A model generated the notes under the pieces. It searched no databases and was not told the origin of the DNA. It saw nothing but the letters and a program-made list of their open reading frames with translations. A DNA stretch of 64,000 bases, taken from Diabrotica undecimpunctata. Lineage: Eukaryota > Arthropoda > Insecta > Coleoptera > Chrysomelidae. Shown here in pieces: positions 22,046-32,443 of this stretch (positions are counted from its first letter, which is position 1; the number at the start of each line of letters is the position of its first letter). The stretch spans positions 10,028,185-10,092,184 of the forward strand of contig NC_092810.1 in NCBI RefSeq assembly GCF_040954645.1, read 5' to 3'. The position numbers and the translations under genes were made by a program.

Positions 22046-22472
22046 TATTTTACATTCTACATTGTCTCTCTGTTTATATTTCCAGATCTCTGTACTCGGC
22101 GTATCTTTTCTTTGTATTTAGTAAGCAGATTATTTTTGTTGTATATCGCCACATCATTTAGTGTTAATTGTCTAAGTAATTAATTAACTAGTATGGTCTT
22201 TTTACCTACCACTGGTTGATCTGTGAGGACAGTATGATCCCAGTGAGTATATCTCAAGCATAATCTGAGTAGCTTACAGATAATAAGGGAGATGGTTGGT
22301 TTGGAGTAATATAATTTATTTGGTCGATTTAACATTACCAAATAAGTAGGTAAGCGCTGAATATGTGTATAAAGATAAAGTTCGGTGAATATGGAATACC
22401 CATTCTTATTATGCACTTATAAAATAGAGTAACAATTGATAATAAGGATATGAATAACCAAACGCATTCACT
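22046..22472. other. No gene recognised
   Basis: AT-rich. A 78-codon minus-strand frame at 22180-22416 has no recognisable motif. Confidence 0.4.
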
Positions 22473-22868
22473 TTATGGAGAAAAATGTATTTGATCTGGT
22501 GAGTATGGTGAGTAATATGGAATAGTGTTTTCTGGTACAAACGTCGCATATGTACATTTTGTGCTCGTTTCATGTACAGGTTTCATATGGCTAGCATTTG
22601 TACCTACATGACACACTAATTCCATATTTCTCGATGTGTATTGGTGGTACTGCCAAAGTTGCTGCTTCGAAGGCACTGATAAACCGCGATGCAGTTTAGT
22701 AGTAGGCTCTCTAATAAGGCTTTCTCTACATTTTTCATTCGTTATTCTGTAGGTACCGCATAACGGTACACGTTTAATGATACAAACCGCAGCCATATCA
22801 AGAAGAATGGCAAAATATATGCCCAAATTGTACACACACCAAAAGATCAATAAGGATTTAAATGCCAA
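22473..22868 (-). CDS. Hypothetical ORF, 131 codons
   Basis: I do not recognise this protein. Its first 35 residues are hydrophobic (MAFKSLLIFWCVYNLGIYF, then AILLDMAAVCII), which could be a signal peptide or a membrane segment. The rest is polar with four to five Cys, several His and a Tyr/Pro-rich end (YYSPYSPDQ). No transposon motif was found in it or next to it, and no clear splice sites or upstream exon were noted. It may be chance, an exon, or an unknown element's gene; the frame is longer than expected for random AT-rich DNA but not decisive. Confidence 0.2.
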   Translation of the reverse strand: MAFKSLLIFWCVYNLGIYFAILLDMAAVCIIKRVPLCGTYRITNEKCRESLIREPTTKLHRGLSVPSKQQLWQYHQYTSRNMELVCHVGTNASHMKPVHETSTKCTYATFVPENTIPYYSPYSPDQIHFSP

Positions 22869-23990
22869 AACGACTATAAAGATTTTATTGTATTGTATAA
22901 TTTATATGCAATTAGTAAGTAATAAATGATTTTTGTTTTAAATTTTACATTATTTTAATAAATTATTTTAATTTCTTTAAAAAATCTCTATAAGAATAAA
23001 TACATTTCTAAACTTTTTGAGTATGGTAGTCAGTGAATAAATTGAAATTTTGCCACTAATGCAATTCACTAGAAATTTACCTATATCAGAAAATAGTTAT
23101 GTCTTACATTTTTGACATTTTGTACAATATCTACATTTATCCCTCATTCTAAGGTTTCTGGGAACTATCAATTTTTTAAACGTATGAATCCATGAAATTC
23201 CCGTATCCAGAAACACTCCTGATTCAAAGTCCAAGGGATCTCCCGTATCTTCTAGTTCTTCACCAAAGTGATTTCCAATAAATTCATAAATAAAATGTAA
23301 CATTTTTGTTTTGTATAGACTTGAAAAATGGAGATTTGATAATTGATACTTATCTAGATGCAGAAATACACAAAAGATGGGAATACATAAACAAGTATTT
23401 AATAAAAATTTCTACTACATGACTTTTTTCGATTATATAAAATTTTACTTTAATTTTGATTAATTGTCAAACTGGTGTGAGTGACAATATGTCACTTATT
23501 AATAGTTACTTAGATTCGTGTTGCGATAATTTTTTTTAAATTTTGGTCCAACCAGGGTGTGTTTGGAGATGAGTAACATCATTGAAATAGTTGTTGATAA
23601 TGAAATCATTAAACCTGTAACTAGTGAAAAAAATCTAGGCTTAACTATAGTTTATTTTTATGAACGAGAGAGTAATTAGCATAATTTTAACTGGTAGCTC
23701 CGACCACTCCATGGGCGTGCTCAAGATTAATTGAAAAATTACTTTGAATAATTGTAAAAAATAAATGAATTATTTCAGTGTTATAAAGTGTTATGTGTAT
23801 GTAAACAAAAGTGACCTCTTTTATCACACACTATATCAGAACTGACTGGCCTACATTAAAAAGGGTTTTAAAAAATTCACATTTTTTTTTAATTTTTAAA
23901 AATTACAAAAGAGAAAAAGAGTTTTTAAAACCGTCTAAGGTATGTTAAATAGATGAATAAAAATATTAATATAAAACTTACAGCTACTTG
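22869..23990. other. No gene recognised
   Basis: A 68-codon minus-strand frame at 23097-23303 ends in a Cys-rich CRYCTKCQKCK stretch. It is short and isolated, and I could not assign it. The rest is AT-rich. Confidence 0.35.
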
Positions 23991-24855
23991 TTACAAATCC
24001 AAATCAGATTCAGAAGATGAACTTTCAGAACCAAGATTTATAATAACTGGCTCGATCATTTTATCAGTAATATTGTCCAGCTTCCACATTTTTTCCTCTT
24101 CTTTAATAGTGTGATTTACTACCTTTTCCCAGTTTTCAGGTTTTACATTATTTACGGCCTCCAAAAACAACTGTTTAACATCATGAATTTTAAAAGTGGT
24201 ATTTTTTCTTGAAACTTCACTCTTTATCTGTGCCCATACCAGTTCAATCGGGTTTAATTCACAATGATATGGTGGGGATCTAAGTACTGTCATTTCACGA
24301 TTTTTGGCAATTTCATCAATTTCGTATTTTTAAAATTTTTCTTTATGAAGGGCACACAACGAATAAAGTTCCTTTCTTATAGATCCGGGATGGTACGTAC
24401 TATTTTTTGAACTCAGCCAATTCTGCAAGTCTTTTTTTAACCACTTGGTTGTGGGCAGTCCTTCTATAAGTCTGGAGTGATAACTTGCATTATCCATTAC
24501 TATTACACAGTTCTTAGGAAGAAGATCTATCATTTGTTCCAACCATTCTTGAAAGACATCAGCGTTCATGTCTTCATGGTAGTCACCGGTACGAGTTGAT
24601 TCAAAAGTTAATAAACCACCTTCAACAAAACCGTCTGAACTGCCAATGTGTACTATTATCAGCCTGCGTCCCTTTCCTGATGGTGGGTTTAAACCAGTAG
24701 ATAAGTTATTTACAAAAGCGTGCCTTTGACTTGTAACAGTTTCATCCTGCCAAAATTTATTTGGTGTATGACCCTCGTTGATCCATGTTTCATCAAGATA
24801 AAATATTTTTCTTTTTTGGTTTCTCATTTCCTTTATGGTTCTTAGAAAATGTCTT
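23991..24855 (-). mobile_element. Sailor-like DD82E transposase fragment
   Basis: The minus strand gives the DDE domain of an IS630/Tc1/mariner-group transposase: first Asp in FYLDETWINEG, second in VIVMDNASYHSRL, and Glu in HCELNPIELVW, with 82 residues between the second Asp and the Glu, as in the complete element at 32119-34358. A single TAA interrupts it after HKEKF. The acidic Ser-rich C-terminus (SESSSSESDLDL) is preserved. The N-terminal DNA-binding part is missing: at about 24855 the sequence switches in frame to LINE reverse transcriptase. No TIR was found on the left side. Confidence 0.8.
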
Positions 24856-25562
24856 TTCCCACCAATACTGATGTTCTGGTTGGGTACCAAATTGGTCATG
24901 ATTTTTGTTTTCGAGATATTTATATTTAAACCTACACTTTCTGTAGCCACAACGAGTTCCTGTACCATCTCTCTTGCCATACCTAGATCTTCAGCTATTA
25001 TAAGTATATCATCGGCGAAACGTAAGTTGTTTAGATATTCTCCATCTATTTTTATTCCCTTTGTTATCCAATCCAAATTCTTAAAAGCATGTTCTAGCAC
25101 CGTATTAAAAAGTTTAGGTGACATTGGGTCTCCTTGTCTAACCCCCCGTTCTATTTTTATGCGATTACTGTTAGTATGTAATCTGACAGTGGTTGTTGCC
25201 TGCAGGTATATTTTGTATAATAATTTAGTATATCTATAATCTAGCCTGCATTCTTTAAGCGCCTTTAATATTTTGCTTAGCTCAACTGTGTCAAAGGCTT
25301 TGTAAAAATAGATAAATATTGGAACTAGAGGTTTATTGTATTCCACTGCTTTCTCTATTAGGGTTTTTATACTTTGTAAATGGTAATTTGTTCCGTAACT
25401 TTTTCGGAATCCTGCCTGTTCCCTTGGTTGATAAGTCTCTAATTTTCTTTCCATTCTCTTAACTAGTATTCGCGTAAACAACTTATATATATGGCTGAGA
25501 AGGCTAATCGGTCTGTAATTCTCTAAATTTGCTTTGTCTCCTGCTTTGTGTAATAGGATCAT
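24330..25562 (-). CDS. Chimeric ORF: LINE RT fused to DD82E transposase
   Basis: A 410-codon open frame joins two unrelated elements. Residues 1 to about 235 are RT: HKAGDKANLENYRPISLLSH, AGFRKSYGTNYHLQSI, FIYFYKAFDTVE (the catalytic Asp of FxDF is Tyr), RGVRQGDPMSPKLFN, LRFADDILII. From about residue 237 it is transposase, starting at HFLRTIKEMR and containing the first two catalytic Asp residues before a stop. The junction needs no frame change. RT activity is unlikely given the lost Asp, and the transposase lacks its Glu. It is most simply a fossil junction, though the frame stays open across it. Confidence 0.75.
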   Translation of the reverse strand: MILLHKAGDKANLENYRPISLLSHIYKLFTRILVKRMERKLETYQPREQAGFRKSYGTNYHLQSIKTLIEKAVEYNKPLVPIFIYFYKAFDTVELSKILKALKECRLDYRYTKLLYKIYLQATTTVRLHTNSNRIKIERGVRQGDPMSPKLFNTVLEHAFKNLDWITKGIKIDGEYLNNLRFADDILIIAEDLGMAREMVQELVVATESVGLNINISKTKIMTNLVPNQNISIGGKRHFLRTIKEMRNQKRKIFYLDETWINEGHTPNKFWQDETVTSQRHAFVNNLSTGLNPPSGKGRRLIIVHIGSSDGFVEGGLLTFESTRTGDYHEDMNADVFQEWLEQMIDLLPKNCVIVMDNASYHSRLIEGLPTTKWLKKDLQNWLSSKNSTYHPGSIRKELYSLCALHKEKF

Positions 25563-25985
25563 AGTAGCGTTGTTCCAGTCTGTTGGAATATTGGCGCTGT
25601 GAAGGCAGATATTAAAAAGTTGTTTAATTTTTTCAAGTAATACATCCCCTCCAATTTTTAGTGCTTCTGATACTATTCCGTCTTCACCCGGGGTTCAATT
25701 ATTTTTCATTTTCTTCAGGGCTTCTTTGATTTCTGATTTTGTTATATCGGGCATTAAATCTGATCCTTGGTTTAATACCCCAGTTTTTAGTGTAATTGGA
25801 GGTTCCGTATTGTTATCTTTTTATTCTTGATCTATATAACTCTGTGTAGAACTCTTCGACTATTCTTAATATTTCATCTCTGTTCGTTGTTTCTTCTCCA
25901 GTTCTGTTTCTCAGTTTGTTAATTTCTATTCTCCCCTTTTGTACGCTCCTCTTCAAAACTTTCATGTTCTTATTGGCCATTTACA
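24856..25985 (-). mobile_element. LINE RT fragment (group beta)
   Basis: From 25985 the minus strand reads NKNMKVLKRSVQKGRIEINK, LRNRTGEETTNRDEILRIV, ITKSEIKEALKKMKNN, an in-frame stop, TPGEDGIVSEAL, LFNICLHSANIPTDWNNATM and then the RT segment of the chimeric ORF. It is a close relative of the LINE at 27375-29415 on the other strand. It ends without its C-terminal third where the transposase begins. Confidence 0.8.
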
Positions 25986-27064
25986 ATATAATAATAATAC
26001 AATAATAAAACAACATCAAGTGAACTCTACTGACTTATTTTATAGTTACAATCTGACATGGCATATATGTCACTTTTAAAATCAATGCGGGAATTGTGGT
26101 ATTTTAACAGTTATTTGTGATAAAAAAACAATTCGTTATGAAATAAACTGCATATTTATTCCGAATGTGCCTATTAACTTCATTCCATATGCAAAACTGA
26201 AGCATCAATAATATTGCTAGAAATTTAATAACCTCTGATTACAAGACATGCAAAATTATTCTACCTTCCGTAACTTTCAATCATCAAACAGTAGCGATTG
26301 TAGAGAAATAATATGTCAGTCGAACACAGAAAGGGTCGGTCCTCGAATGTTGGAATGCGCCTTTTAAGAAATGTTAATCAAAAACTGCAAAGGTATCATT
26401 GTGGCCGATCAGAATTTAAATGAAGGATTTCATGTATGATTAAAGCTTAAACTTCACTTTAATAAGCCATCTCAGCTTTTGATCAAATAACCATTCATGA
26501 CTCCAGGTCCGTGCCACAGTAAAAAGCGTTTAATATTATCTAATAACACCTGTCCAAAATTTCGAGACCAGGTATTGGTAATTAAAAAATGGTGAGGTAA
26601 GATTTTCAGTCGAATTATTTGTCGTATTACTGACTATATAACTCAATAATAGTGACCTTTAAGATCTGTGACGTAAGCAAGTATTAAAATTGTGAATTGT
26701 TATTCTTTTATAATTATAGGTAGTATATCTGATGGAACAGAAACTTGGCATAAAACGAAACTAAAAATTGTTGGGAATATATCGCAGAAACAAAAATTCC
26801 GAATGTCGATGTAAAATAATGAGGGGGAATATTAGCCCGATCAATGAATACAACATTTTGCCAAAACTCAAAAAAAATACATCAAGGATGAAAATTTGGG
26901 AAAATATAGCTTAAAGTGTTTATTATTAAAAAAAATTACAATCCTAACGTACCTCCATTGTGGAAAATGGAGAAAATTTTTATGGCGAAAAATATTGGTT
27001 AATTTTCAATTTTTAAGCACCTCTGTGCGATTATAAGAATATGAAAACTAGATGTTATTGTAGG
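25986..27064. other. AT-rich interval, nothing recognised
   Basis: No coding remnant, tandem array or inverted repeat was recognised on either strand. Confidence 0.4.
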
Positions 27065-27325
27065 CTTTTCCTTTTCTTTAAGTACCATCCTCAATCGGAT
27101 ATTGGATATCATCATCACTATCTTTACTCCATCTACTGCTGCTCTGAGTTATATTGAACTGCATTTAAACCAGTCCCTTCAGTTATTCAACCATGACACT
27201 CTTCTTCTTCCTATACACCGTTTTACTCGTATCTTTTTCTGTATTATTAATTTTAACATTTCATATCGCTGTCCCCTCATTACGAGTCCCATATATTGTA
27301 ATTTCCTTATTTTTATTGTATATAA
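27065..27325 (-). mobile_element. LINE 3' end fragment (group alpha)
   Basis: The minus strand reads YMGLVMRGQRYEMLKLIIQ, KRCIGRRRVSWLNN, a TGA, RDWFKCSSI, a TAA, LRAAVDGVKIVMMISNIR: the group alpha tail, with two stops. It lies head-to-head with the LINE that starts near 27375 on the plus strand. Confidence 0.8.
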
Positions 27326-27348
27326 AATTGTAAATTGTTATTATTGTA

Positions 27349-28047
27349 TTGCAATTGTATATTGTAATATGGACACATCCAAACAACGAACAAAATTTTG
27401 AAGATCATATCGGTAAATTCCTTCAAGCAAAATCATCAACAAATGATATTAACATCCTAAATGACACAATAGTAGAAGCAATAACAGAAGATCAAAAGAA
27501 ATGCTGCCCAAAAAGCGTGAAGGAAGAAAAAATTAGTCTGGAAACACAGAAAAAAATGGAACAAAGAAGAATACTGAGAAGCGACGAAAACTCTAGTAAC
27601 GACGATATAAATAAAATGAACAAGGAAGTATCAAGGGAAATCAGAAAAGACCTAAGAAAATACAAAGATGAGAAAATCATCAAAACTATTGAGGAAAATA
27701 AGAGTATGAAAATAATGAGACGCAAACTCACAAACGGAAATAAACAAATAGTCAAACTCAAGGATAGAAATGGCAACATCACATCAAACAGAGAACATTT
27801 GTTACAAATTGTGGAGTCATTCTATGAGACATTATATAGCAACCAATCGACACTAGATATAGTTGAATATCAGCAGAGGAAGGTTCAAAATCAGGGTTCC
27901 GAAGACATCCCAGAAATCTCCTTGGACGAAATTTACAAGGCTCTAAAAAAGATGAAGAATAACAAAGCTCCGGGGGAGGACGGTGTCGTCATGGAAGCGG
28001 AAGATAGGAGGCTCAGTACTGATAACCAAAATTCAAAAGTTCTTTAA
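27349..28047 (+). CDS. LINE ORF2 linker and RT start (232 codons)
   Basis: First open part of the 27375-29415 LINE. It is Lys/Glu-rich and probably helical up to about residue 150, then enters the first RT block at YKALKKMKNNKAPGEDGVV. After VVMEAEDRRLSTDN it runs out of frame; the continuation is in the frame that opens at 27983. The first 15 codons or so precede the homology to LINE sequence, so the start Met is accidental. Confidence 0.7.
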   Translation: MQLYIVIWTHPNNEQNFEDHIGKFLQAKSSTNDINILNDTIVEAITEDQKKCCPKSVKEEKISLETQKKMEQRRILRSDENSSNDDINKMNKEVSREIRKDLRKYKDEKIIKTIEENKSMKIMRRKLTNGNKQIVKLKDRNGNITSNREHLLQIVESFYETLYSNQSTLDIVEYQQRKVQNQGSEDIPEISLDEIYKALKKMKNNKAPGEDGVVMEAEDRRLSTDNQNSKVL

Positions 28048-28453
28048 TCTATGCCTATGGAATCAAAATATCCCAACAAAGTGGAATAATTCAATAACTG
28101 TACTCTTACACAAGAAGGGAGGTATAGCAGACCTGGAAAGATACAGACCAATCAGTCTCCTTAACCATCTTTATAAATTATACACCCGAATAATAACGAA
28201 CAGATTAGAGACAAAGCTGGATTTTTACCAACGTCGGGAACAAGCCGGTTTCCGCCCTAATTACGGCACAAACGATCACCTGCAGTGCCTAAAAACCCTG
28301 ATAGAAAAAACTAACGAATATAACCGTCCCTTGGCATTGATATTTGTAGACTTTAAAAAGGCGTTTGATACAGTGGAATTACTGTCCATCTTAAGAGCAC
28401 TACAAGATTGCAGGGTCGACCACAGATATTGTAATATAGTTAAAAATATATAA
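27983..28453 (+). CDS. LINE RT finger and first palm part (156 codons)
   Basis: Continuation of the preceding segment in a shifted frame. It holds the IPTKWNN block, LLHKKGGIADLERYRPISLLN, EQAGFRPNYGTNDHLQCLKT and FVDFKKAFDTVELL, with the first catalytic Asp of the palm in FVDF intact. It ends at a TAA shortly after CRVDHRYCNIVKNI; the next codons in the frame continue as ENATTTISLHS. Confidence 0.75.
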   Translation: MSSWKRKIGGSVLITKIQKFFNLCLWNQNIPTKWNNSITVLLHKKGGIADLERYRPISLLNHLYKLYTRIITNRLETKLDFYQRREQAGFRPNYGTNDHLQCLKTLIEKTNEYNRPLALIFVDFKKAFDTVELLSILRALQDCRVDHRYCNIVKNI

Positions 28454-28534
28454 GAAAATGCCACAACAACCATAAGTCTACATTCAGCAACTAATAAAAT
28501 AAAGATAAAAAGAGGAGTCAGGCAAGGTGATACC

Positions 28535-29269
28535 ATGTCACCAAAGCTGTTCATTACCGTTCTTGAGTATGCATTTAAAAGACTAATATGGCAACAGAAA
28601 GAAATATCCATCGATGGAGAAAGATTAAACCATCTACGTTTTGCGGACGATATCGTGCTTCTGTCAGATAATCTGGGAGAGATCAAAGACATGCTCCAAG
28701 AACTGAATGACATACTACAAGAAACTGGGCTGGAGATAAATTTCGAGAAAACCAAAATGATGACCACTATGGTTCCCAGCGAAGAGATACAGATCAATAA
28801 CAACAAGGTAGAATTAATCGATAAATACACATACTTGGGTCATGCAATTAGAATAACCAGAGACAACCAAACCTGCGAGCTAAATAGACGAATCACGTTA
28901 GGATGGGCGGCATATGGAAGGATGAGAGACATTTTTGAAACAAATACCCCAATTCACCTGAAAAGGAAGGCATTTAACCAATGCATCTTACCAGTCTTGA
29001 CCTACGGAGCAGAGACCCTAACTTTAACGAAAGCTACTGCCGAAAAACTGAGGGTAACACAAAGGCGAATGGAGAGATCAATGCTGGGTCTGACCTTGAA
29101 AGATCGCGTGAGAAATGAGGAGATACGCCGACTAACTGGCGTAGACGATATTATACTGCGAATCAATAAACAAAAGTGGAGGTGGGCTGGACATGTTGCT
29201 AGAATGGAAGACGGAAGATGGACAAAGAGATTATTGGAGTGGAGACCAAGAGCCGACAAGCAAAGTTGA
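28535..29269 (+). CDS. LINE RT palm, thumb and C-terminal tail (244 codons)
   Basis: This frame is the third open part of the LINE. Its start lies inside QGDTMSPKLF; FADD at residues 36-39 is the intact catalytic box, followed by the thumb (GLEINFEKTKMM), YTYLGHAIRITRD, GAETLTLTKATAEKLRVTQR, the RNEEIRRLTGVDDI segment and WRWAGHVARMEDGRWTKRL. It ends at a TGA in front of GRPPTRW. The length and lack of internal stops make it one of the younger sequences in the window. Confidence 0.8.
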   Translation: MSPKLFITVLEYAFKRLIWQQKEISIDGERLNHLRFADDIVLLSDNLGEIKDMLQELNDILQETGLEINFEKTKMMTTMVPSEEIQINNNKVELIDKYTYLGHAIRITRDNQTCELNRRITLGWAAYGRMRDIFETNTPIHLKRKAFNQCILPVLTYGAETLTLTKATAEKLRVTQRRMERSMLGLTLKDRVRNEEIRRLTGVDDIILRINKQKWRWAGHVARMEDGRWTKRLLEWRPRADKQS

Positions 29270-29415
29270 GGCAGACCACCCACTCGATGGACCGATGACC
29301 TAAGGAGAATAGAAACAAACTGAATTGCAGCAGCTAGAGATAGAGAGAACTGGAGACGTTTGGAGGAGGCCTATATCCAACAATGGATGTGAAAAAATGG
29401 GGCTGGATAATTGTA

Positions 29416-30310
29416 ATAATTTCATATTCGTTTTCTTCCGTGTCCATTCTATTCTAGGCATCCTTCTTTTATTGACTTTTTATTTTATTTTCATTGGCTC
29501 ACATGTACGTTAAAATAACCTCCTATTATGACTTTCTCTCTTCTGATGGAATATCACTCAGTATGTATTTCAACAGCTGCCTAATAATGAAAATTACATA
29601 TATTGTCCCAACTTCACCAACCTTATAAAAAAATTGTTTTACTTAAACAAATACTATCCTGTGTGACTGGAATTAATTCGTAAGTTAAATGTACATTGCC
29701 GTATTTAATTGTAACGGATATTTATTCATTTCAGATTATGCGTTTGATTAAAGCTTGGTGAATAATATTACAGGTGCAATCAAATTGCAAAAGTTAATTT
29801 ACCAAAGGTATAATCGAGCATCACTTATTGCATTATATTTTAGTGACGGTATCAATTTTTTTTTCGCACCAGTTAGAAATGCTACGATTTCTTTAATTTT
29901 AAATACGGAATATATCAAGTATAAATATCATATCAGTACACAGAAACTTCAGGCGGCATTCGAAGATCCATAATTTTCATTTTTCATCTATGAAGAAGTA
30001 TTAATTTATGGAAGGCCTCTTAAAAACTAGATGCAATAATTATGTTTTGCTGGTGTATTAAATGTTTTTCATTACATAAGTTTGATTAAAACTGAATTTT
30101 GCTATACCAATAATAGAAAACATATTATAATATAATGTAAATATAATAAACTAAATTAATAGAACTAATAATCTATAAATAGTTTAGGCATTATATATAA
30201 TTGGAAAATTAGATTTTTAAACGACTTATACGACCATACAATTGTAAAGTCATTTTTCTTAAAAAAAAATGCGAAACTAATATTGATTCAGTCAATTTAG
30301 ACTTATCTAA
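29416..30310. other. AT-rich interval, nothing recognised
   Basis: A 72-codon plus-strand frame at 29755-29973 shows no family motif. No repeat was recognised. Confidence 0.4.
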
Positions 30311-31018
30311 TTAGCTTTCTACGGTCCATCTTTGGACATAGGCCTCCCCAATCCTATTCCATTCTTCTCTGTCTGTCGCTATAGTCATCCATCTAGAGCC
30401 CACGTGCTTCTTGATATCATCTGCCCATCTCATTTGGGGCCTTCCTCTGCTTCGTTTATATTCCCACGGTCTCCAACTTTTTTGTTCCATCGGTCTTCTT
30501 TTTGTCTTATATTGTGTCCTGCAAATCTCCATTTTAATTTTGCAACTTCTTGTCTAACATCTCTCACTTTTGTTTTCTCTCTTATCCACTCGTTTCTCTT
30601 TTTATCCATTAGTCTTATGTGCAACATTTGTCTTTCCATTGCTCTTTAGGTTTTTATGATTTTGTCCATGTTTGCTTTTGTAAATATCCACCATAAGTGA
30701 GAACAGGGAGTACGCATTGATTGTATACTTTGGTCTTAAGATGCTGTGGATATCTTCTATTTTTAAGAATGTAGCCTAGTTTGCCAAATGCCGCCCATGC
30801 CAGTCTAACTCGTCTTTTTTATCTCTGCTGTTTGGTTTTCTTTGTTAAGTTTTATAGTTTCACCCAGATATATATAATCCTGAACTTGTTCTATTTCATC
30901 TTGTCCGATCCTCATTGTGATGTCTTCATCTGTATTTGTTATGATTTTGGTCTTGCTGTAATTCATATCTTTCCAGCTTCTACGTCCAGTTCTTTCATCA
31001 TTTCATCATCATCAGGCA
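30311..31018 (-). mobile_element. LINE C-terminal fragment (group beta relative)
   Basis: The minus strand reads the end of RT thumb (NYSKTKIITNT), QVQDYIYLGETIKLNKENQT, RRVRLAWAAFGKLGYILKN, YPQHLKTKVYNQCVLPVLTY, a short break, RAMERQMLHIRLMDKKRNEW, VAKLKWRFAGHNIRQKEDRW and after a frameshift RSRGRPQMRWADDIKKH, DREEWNRIGEAYVQRW. A nearly identical stretch occurs at 59436-59955 and a more distant one at 58695-59065. RT catalytic residues are not included. Confidence 0.85.
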
Positions 31019-31129
31019 CTTAACACAAGTATAAATACCTATTTGTGTCTCTTTTATATAGATTATACTATTCTGAAAACATTTATTCAAAAGATCTGGC
31101 TATTCTATTGTCCGAATGCCAAATTTAAT

Positions 31130-32118
31130 CGAGGCTATTGTCGCTAAAAGTGATGAGCTTACTGAGTATTTATGAACTCAAAAATCTGTTGGAATACACG
31201 TGGATTGCAGAAAATCATACACCCGGACAACTTCAATCTCAACAGTGAAAAGAAAACGTGAGGAGGAACAGGCTAGTACTTCAAAAGAACCGAAATACTG
31301 GCTGTAGACAATAAAATGGGTTTGTTCAAACTTCTACAAAAGGCTTTACACTTTATAGCACTTGATGAATCATGTGATATTGTTAACGATGAACAAATGT
31401 CTATTTTAGTGAGATTTTATGATATTGAAAATAAAATATTTAGGAGAGAATTACTTTTAATCTTGTCGATTAAAGTCCAGACTCGTGGACAAGATTTATT
31501 TCAGACTTTTGGTGAGTTCATGACAAAATCAAACACTAGTTACGATAAAATGGTGTCTCTGTCAACTGATGGGGCACCAGCTATGGTCGACAAAGGAATT
31601 GGGCGTTTAAAGCAAATCAAAGAAAATAATGTTAAACTACTATTTTATCAATGTATAATTTACCAGGAAGATGTGGAAAATTTAATATTAATAATATAAT
31701 AAAATTTAAATTTAATTTGGCAGCAAGATGTGGAAAACTTGAGGTGTCGTTCTGCTCATCAGCACAGGCGGTTCAAAATTTTTTCTCTCTAAGTGTAATC
31801 TAAAGCATTCTGACTTACTTCAACACAACGAAGTTCTTTGGTTAAGTAAAGGTCAAATGTTTGGCAATTAAAGCAAGAAATAACTACCTTCTTAGAAAAC
31901 TTGAATACCCAAGAAGCAATAAAGTATTTGGAGTTCCTGGCAAATGAAAGAAGTATGTTGGCTGTTCCCCATTTTAAAGAACTTGCTCTAAATGGAGATT
32001 ATAGACTTGTAGGAAGACATTTTATTGCAAATGCATAAAACTGCATCCACTGCAAGAATTTTAGAGTAAATATATTCCAGAGAAATATGAAAACCGCAAG
32101 AAATTATTTACCTTGCTA
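31130..32118 (+). pseudogene. hAT transposase pseudogene, first part (GTF2IRD2/ZBED5-like)
   Basis: A 127-codon frame at 31316-31699 carries the RNase H-like core of a hAT transposase: FIALDESCDIVNDEQMSILV with the first catalytic Asp (LDES), RRELLLILSIKVQTRGQDLF, and VSLSTDGAPAMVDKGIGRL with the second (TDGAPAM). This phrase set is typical of the hAT subfamily that gave rise to GTF2IRD2 and ZBED5-type genes. Downstream, degraded pieces read AHQHRRFK, KQEITTFLENLN, EFLANERSMLAVPHF and PEKYENRKKLFTLL. Stops and a small duplication of AGATGTGGAAAA (31669 and 31730) break it. It is interrupted at a TA by the transposon at 32119 and resumes at 34361. Confidence 0.75.
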
Positions 32119-32163
32119 TAGTCCATTTCCATCATATTGATAGCACATTATGTATGCAAATCC
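32119..32163 (+). repeat. Left TIR of Sailor-like element
   Basis: 45 bases starting TAGTCCATTTCC; the reverse complement recurs at 34314-34358 with two differences. Confidence 0.9.
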
Positions 32164-32443
32164 CTAAACTGTTGATACGGGTGACTCAATGAAAAATAGA
32201 TATTTGTCAACAAGTTTACAGAAGTATATAGGAAAACAATTTTAAATTGAGTATGACCACCAGGTATAAAGGTTGAAGCAGAATAGAATACAATAGTTTT
32301 GATGGTTACTAATCCCTAAATAAAGTTGCCAGTGTCGGAGTGATGGAGATTAACAGGTACTAATGAATTTGCAAGAAATGTAAGATGTTTATTTTATTGG
32401 TTATATATAAAATAATTTGTTTTTAATTTAATTTTAATTTATT

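Larger units (their letters stand above)
27375..29415 (+). mobile_element. Long LINE copy: linker, RT and C-terminal tail (group beta)
   Basis: One of the best-preserved LINEs here. It starts inside the lysine-rich linker (no endonuclease), then shows SREIRKDLRKYKDEK, KDRNGNITSNREHL, LKKMKNNKAPGEDGVV, a frameshift at about 27990-28010, LFNLCLWNQNIPTKWNN, LLHKKG, ERYRPISLLNHLYKLY, EQAGFRPNYGTNDHLQ, FVDFKKAFDTVE, a stop at about 28450, RGVRQGDTMSPKLF, LRFADDIVLL, YTYLGHAI, GAETLTLTKATAEKL, WRWAGHVARM, RGRPPTRWTDDLRR and NWRRLEEAYIQQW. Two further stops lie in the tail. Catalytic Asp residues are intact, so only a frameshift and a few stops separate it from a continuous frame. Confidence 0.9.

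Noticed and set aside
24835..25239. 134-codon plus-strand frame
   Set aside because: It is the antisense of the LINE RT on the minus strand; no independent motif.
28276..28830. 184-codon minus-strand frame rich in Ser, Leu and Ile
   Set aside because: It overlaps the RT of the plus-strand LINE; hydrophobic composition comes from complementing Lys/Glu codons.
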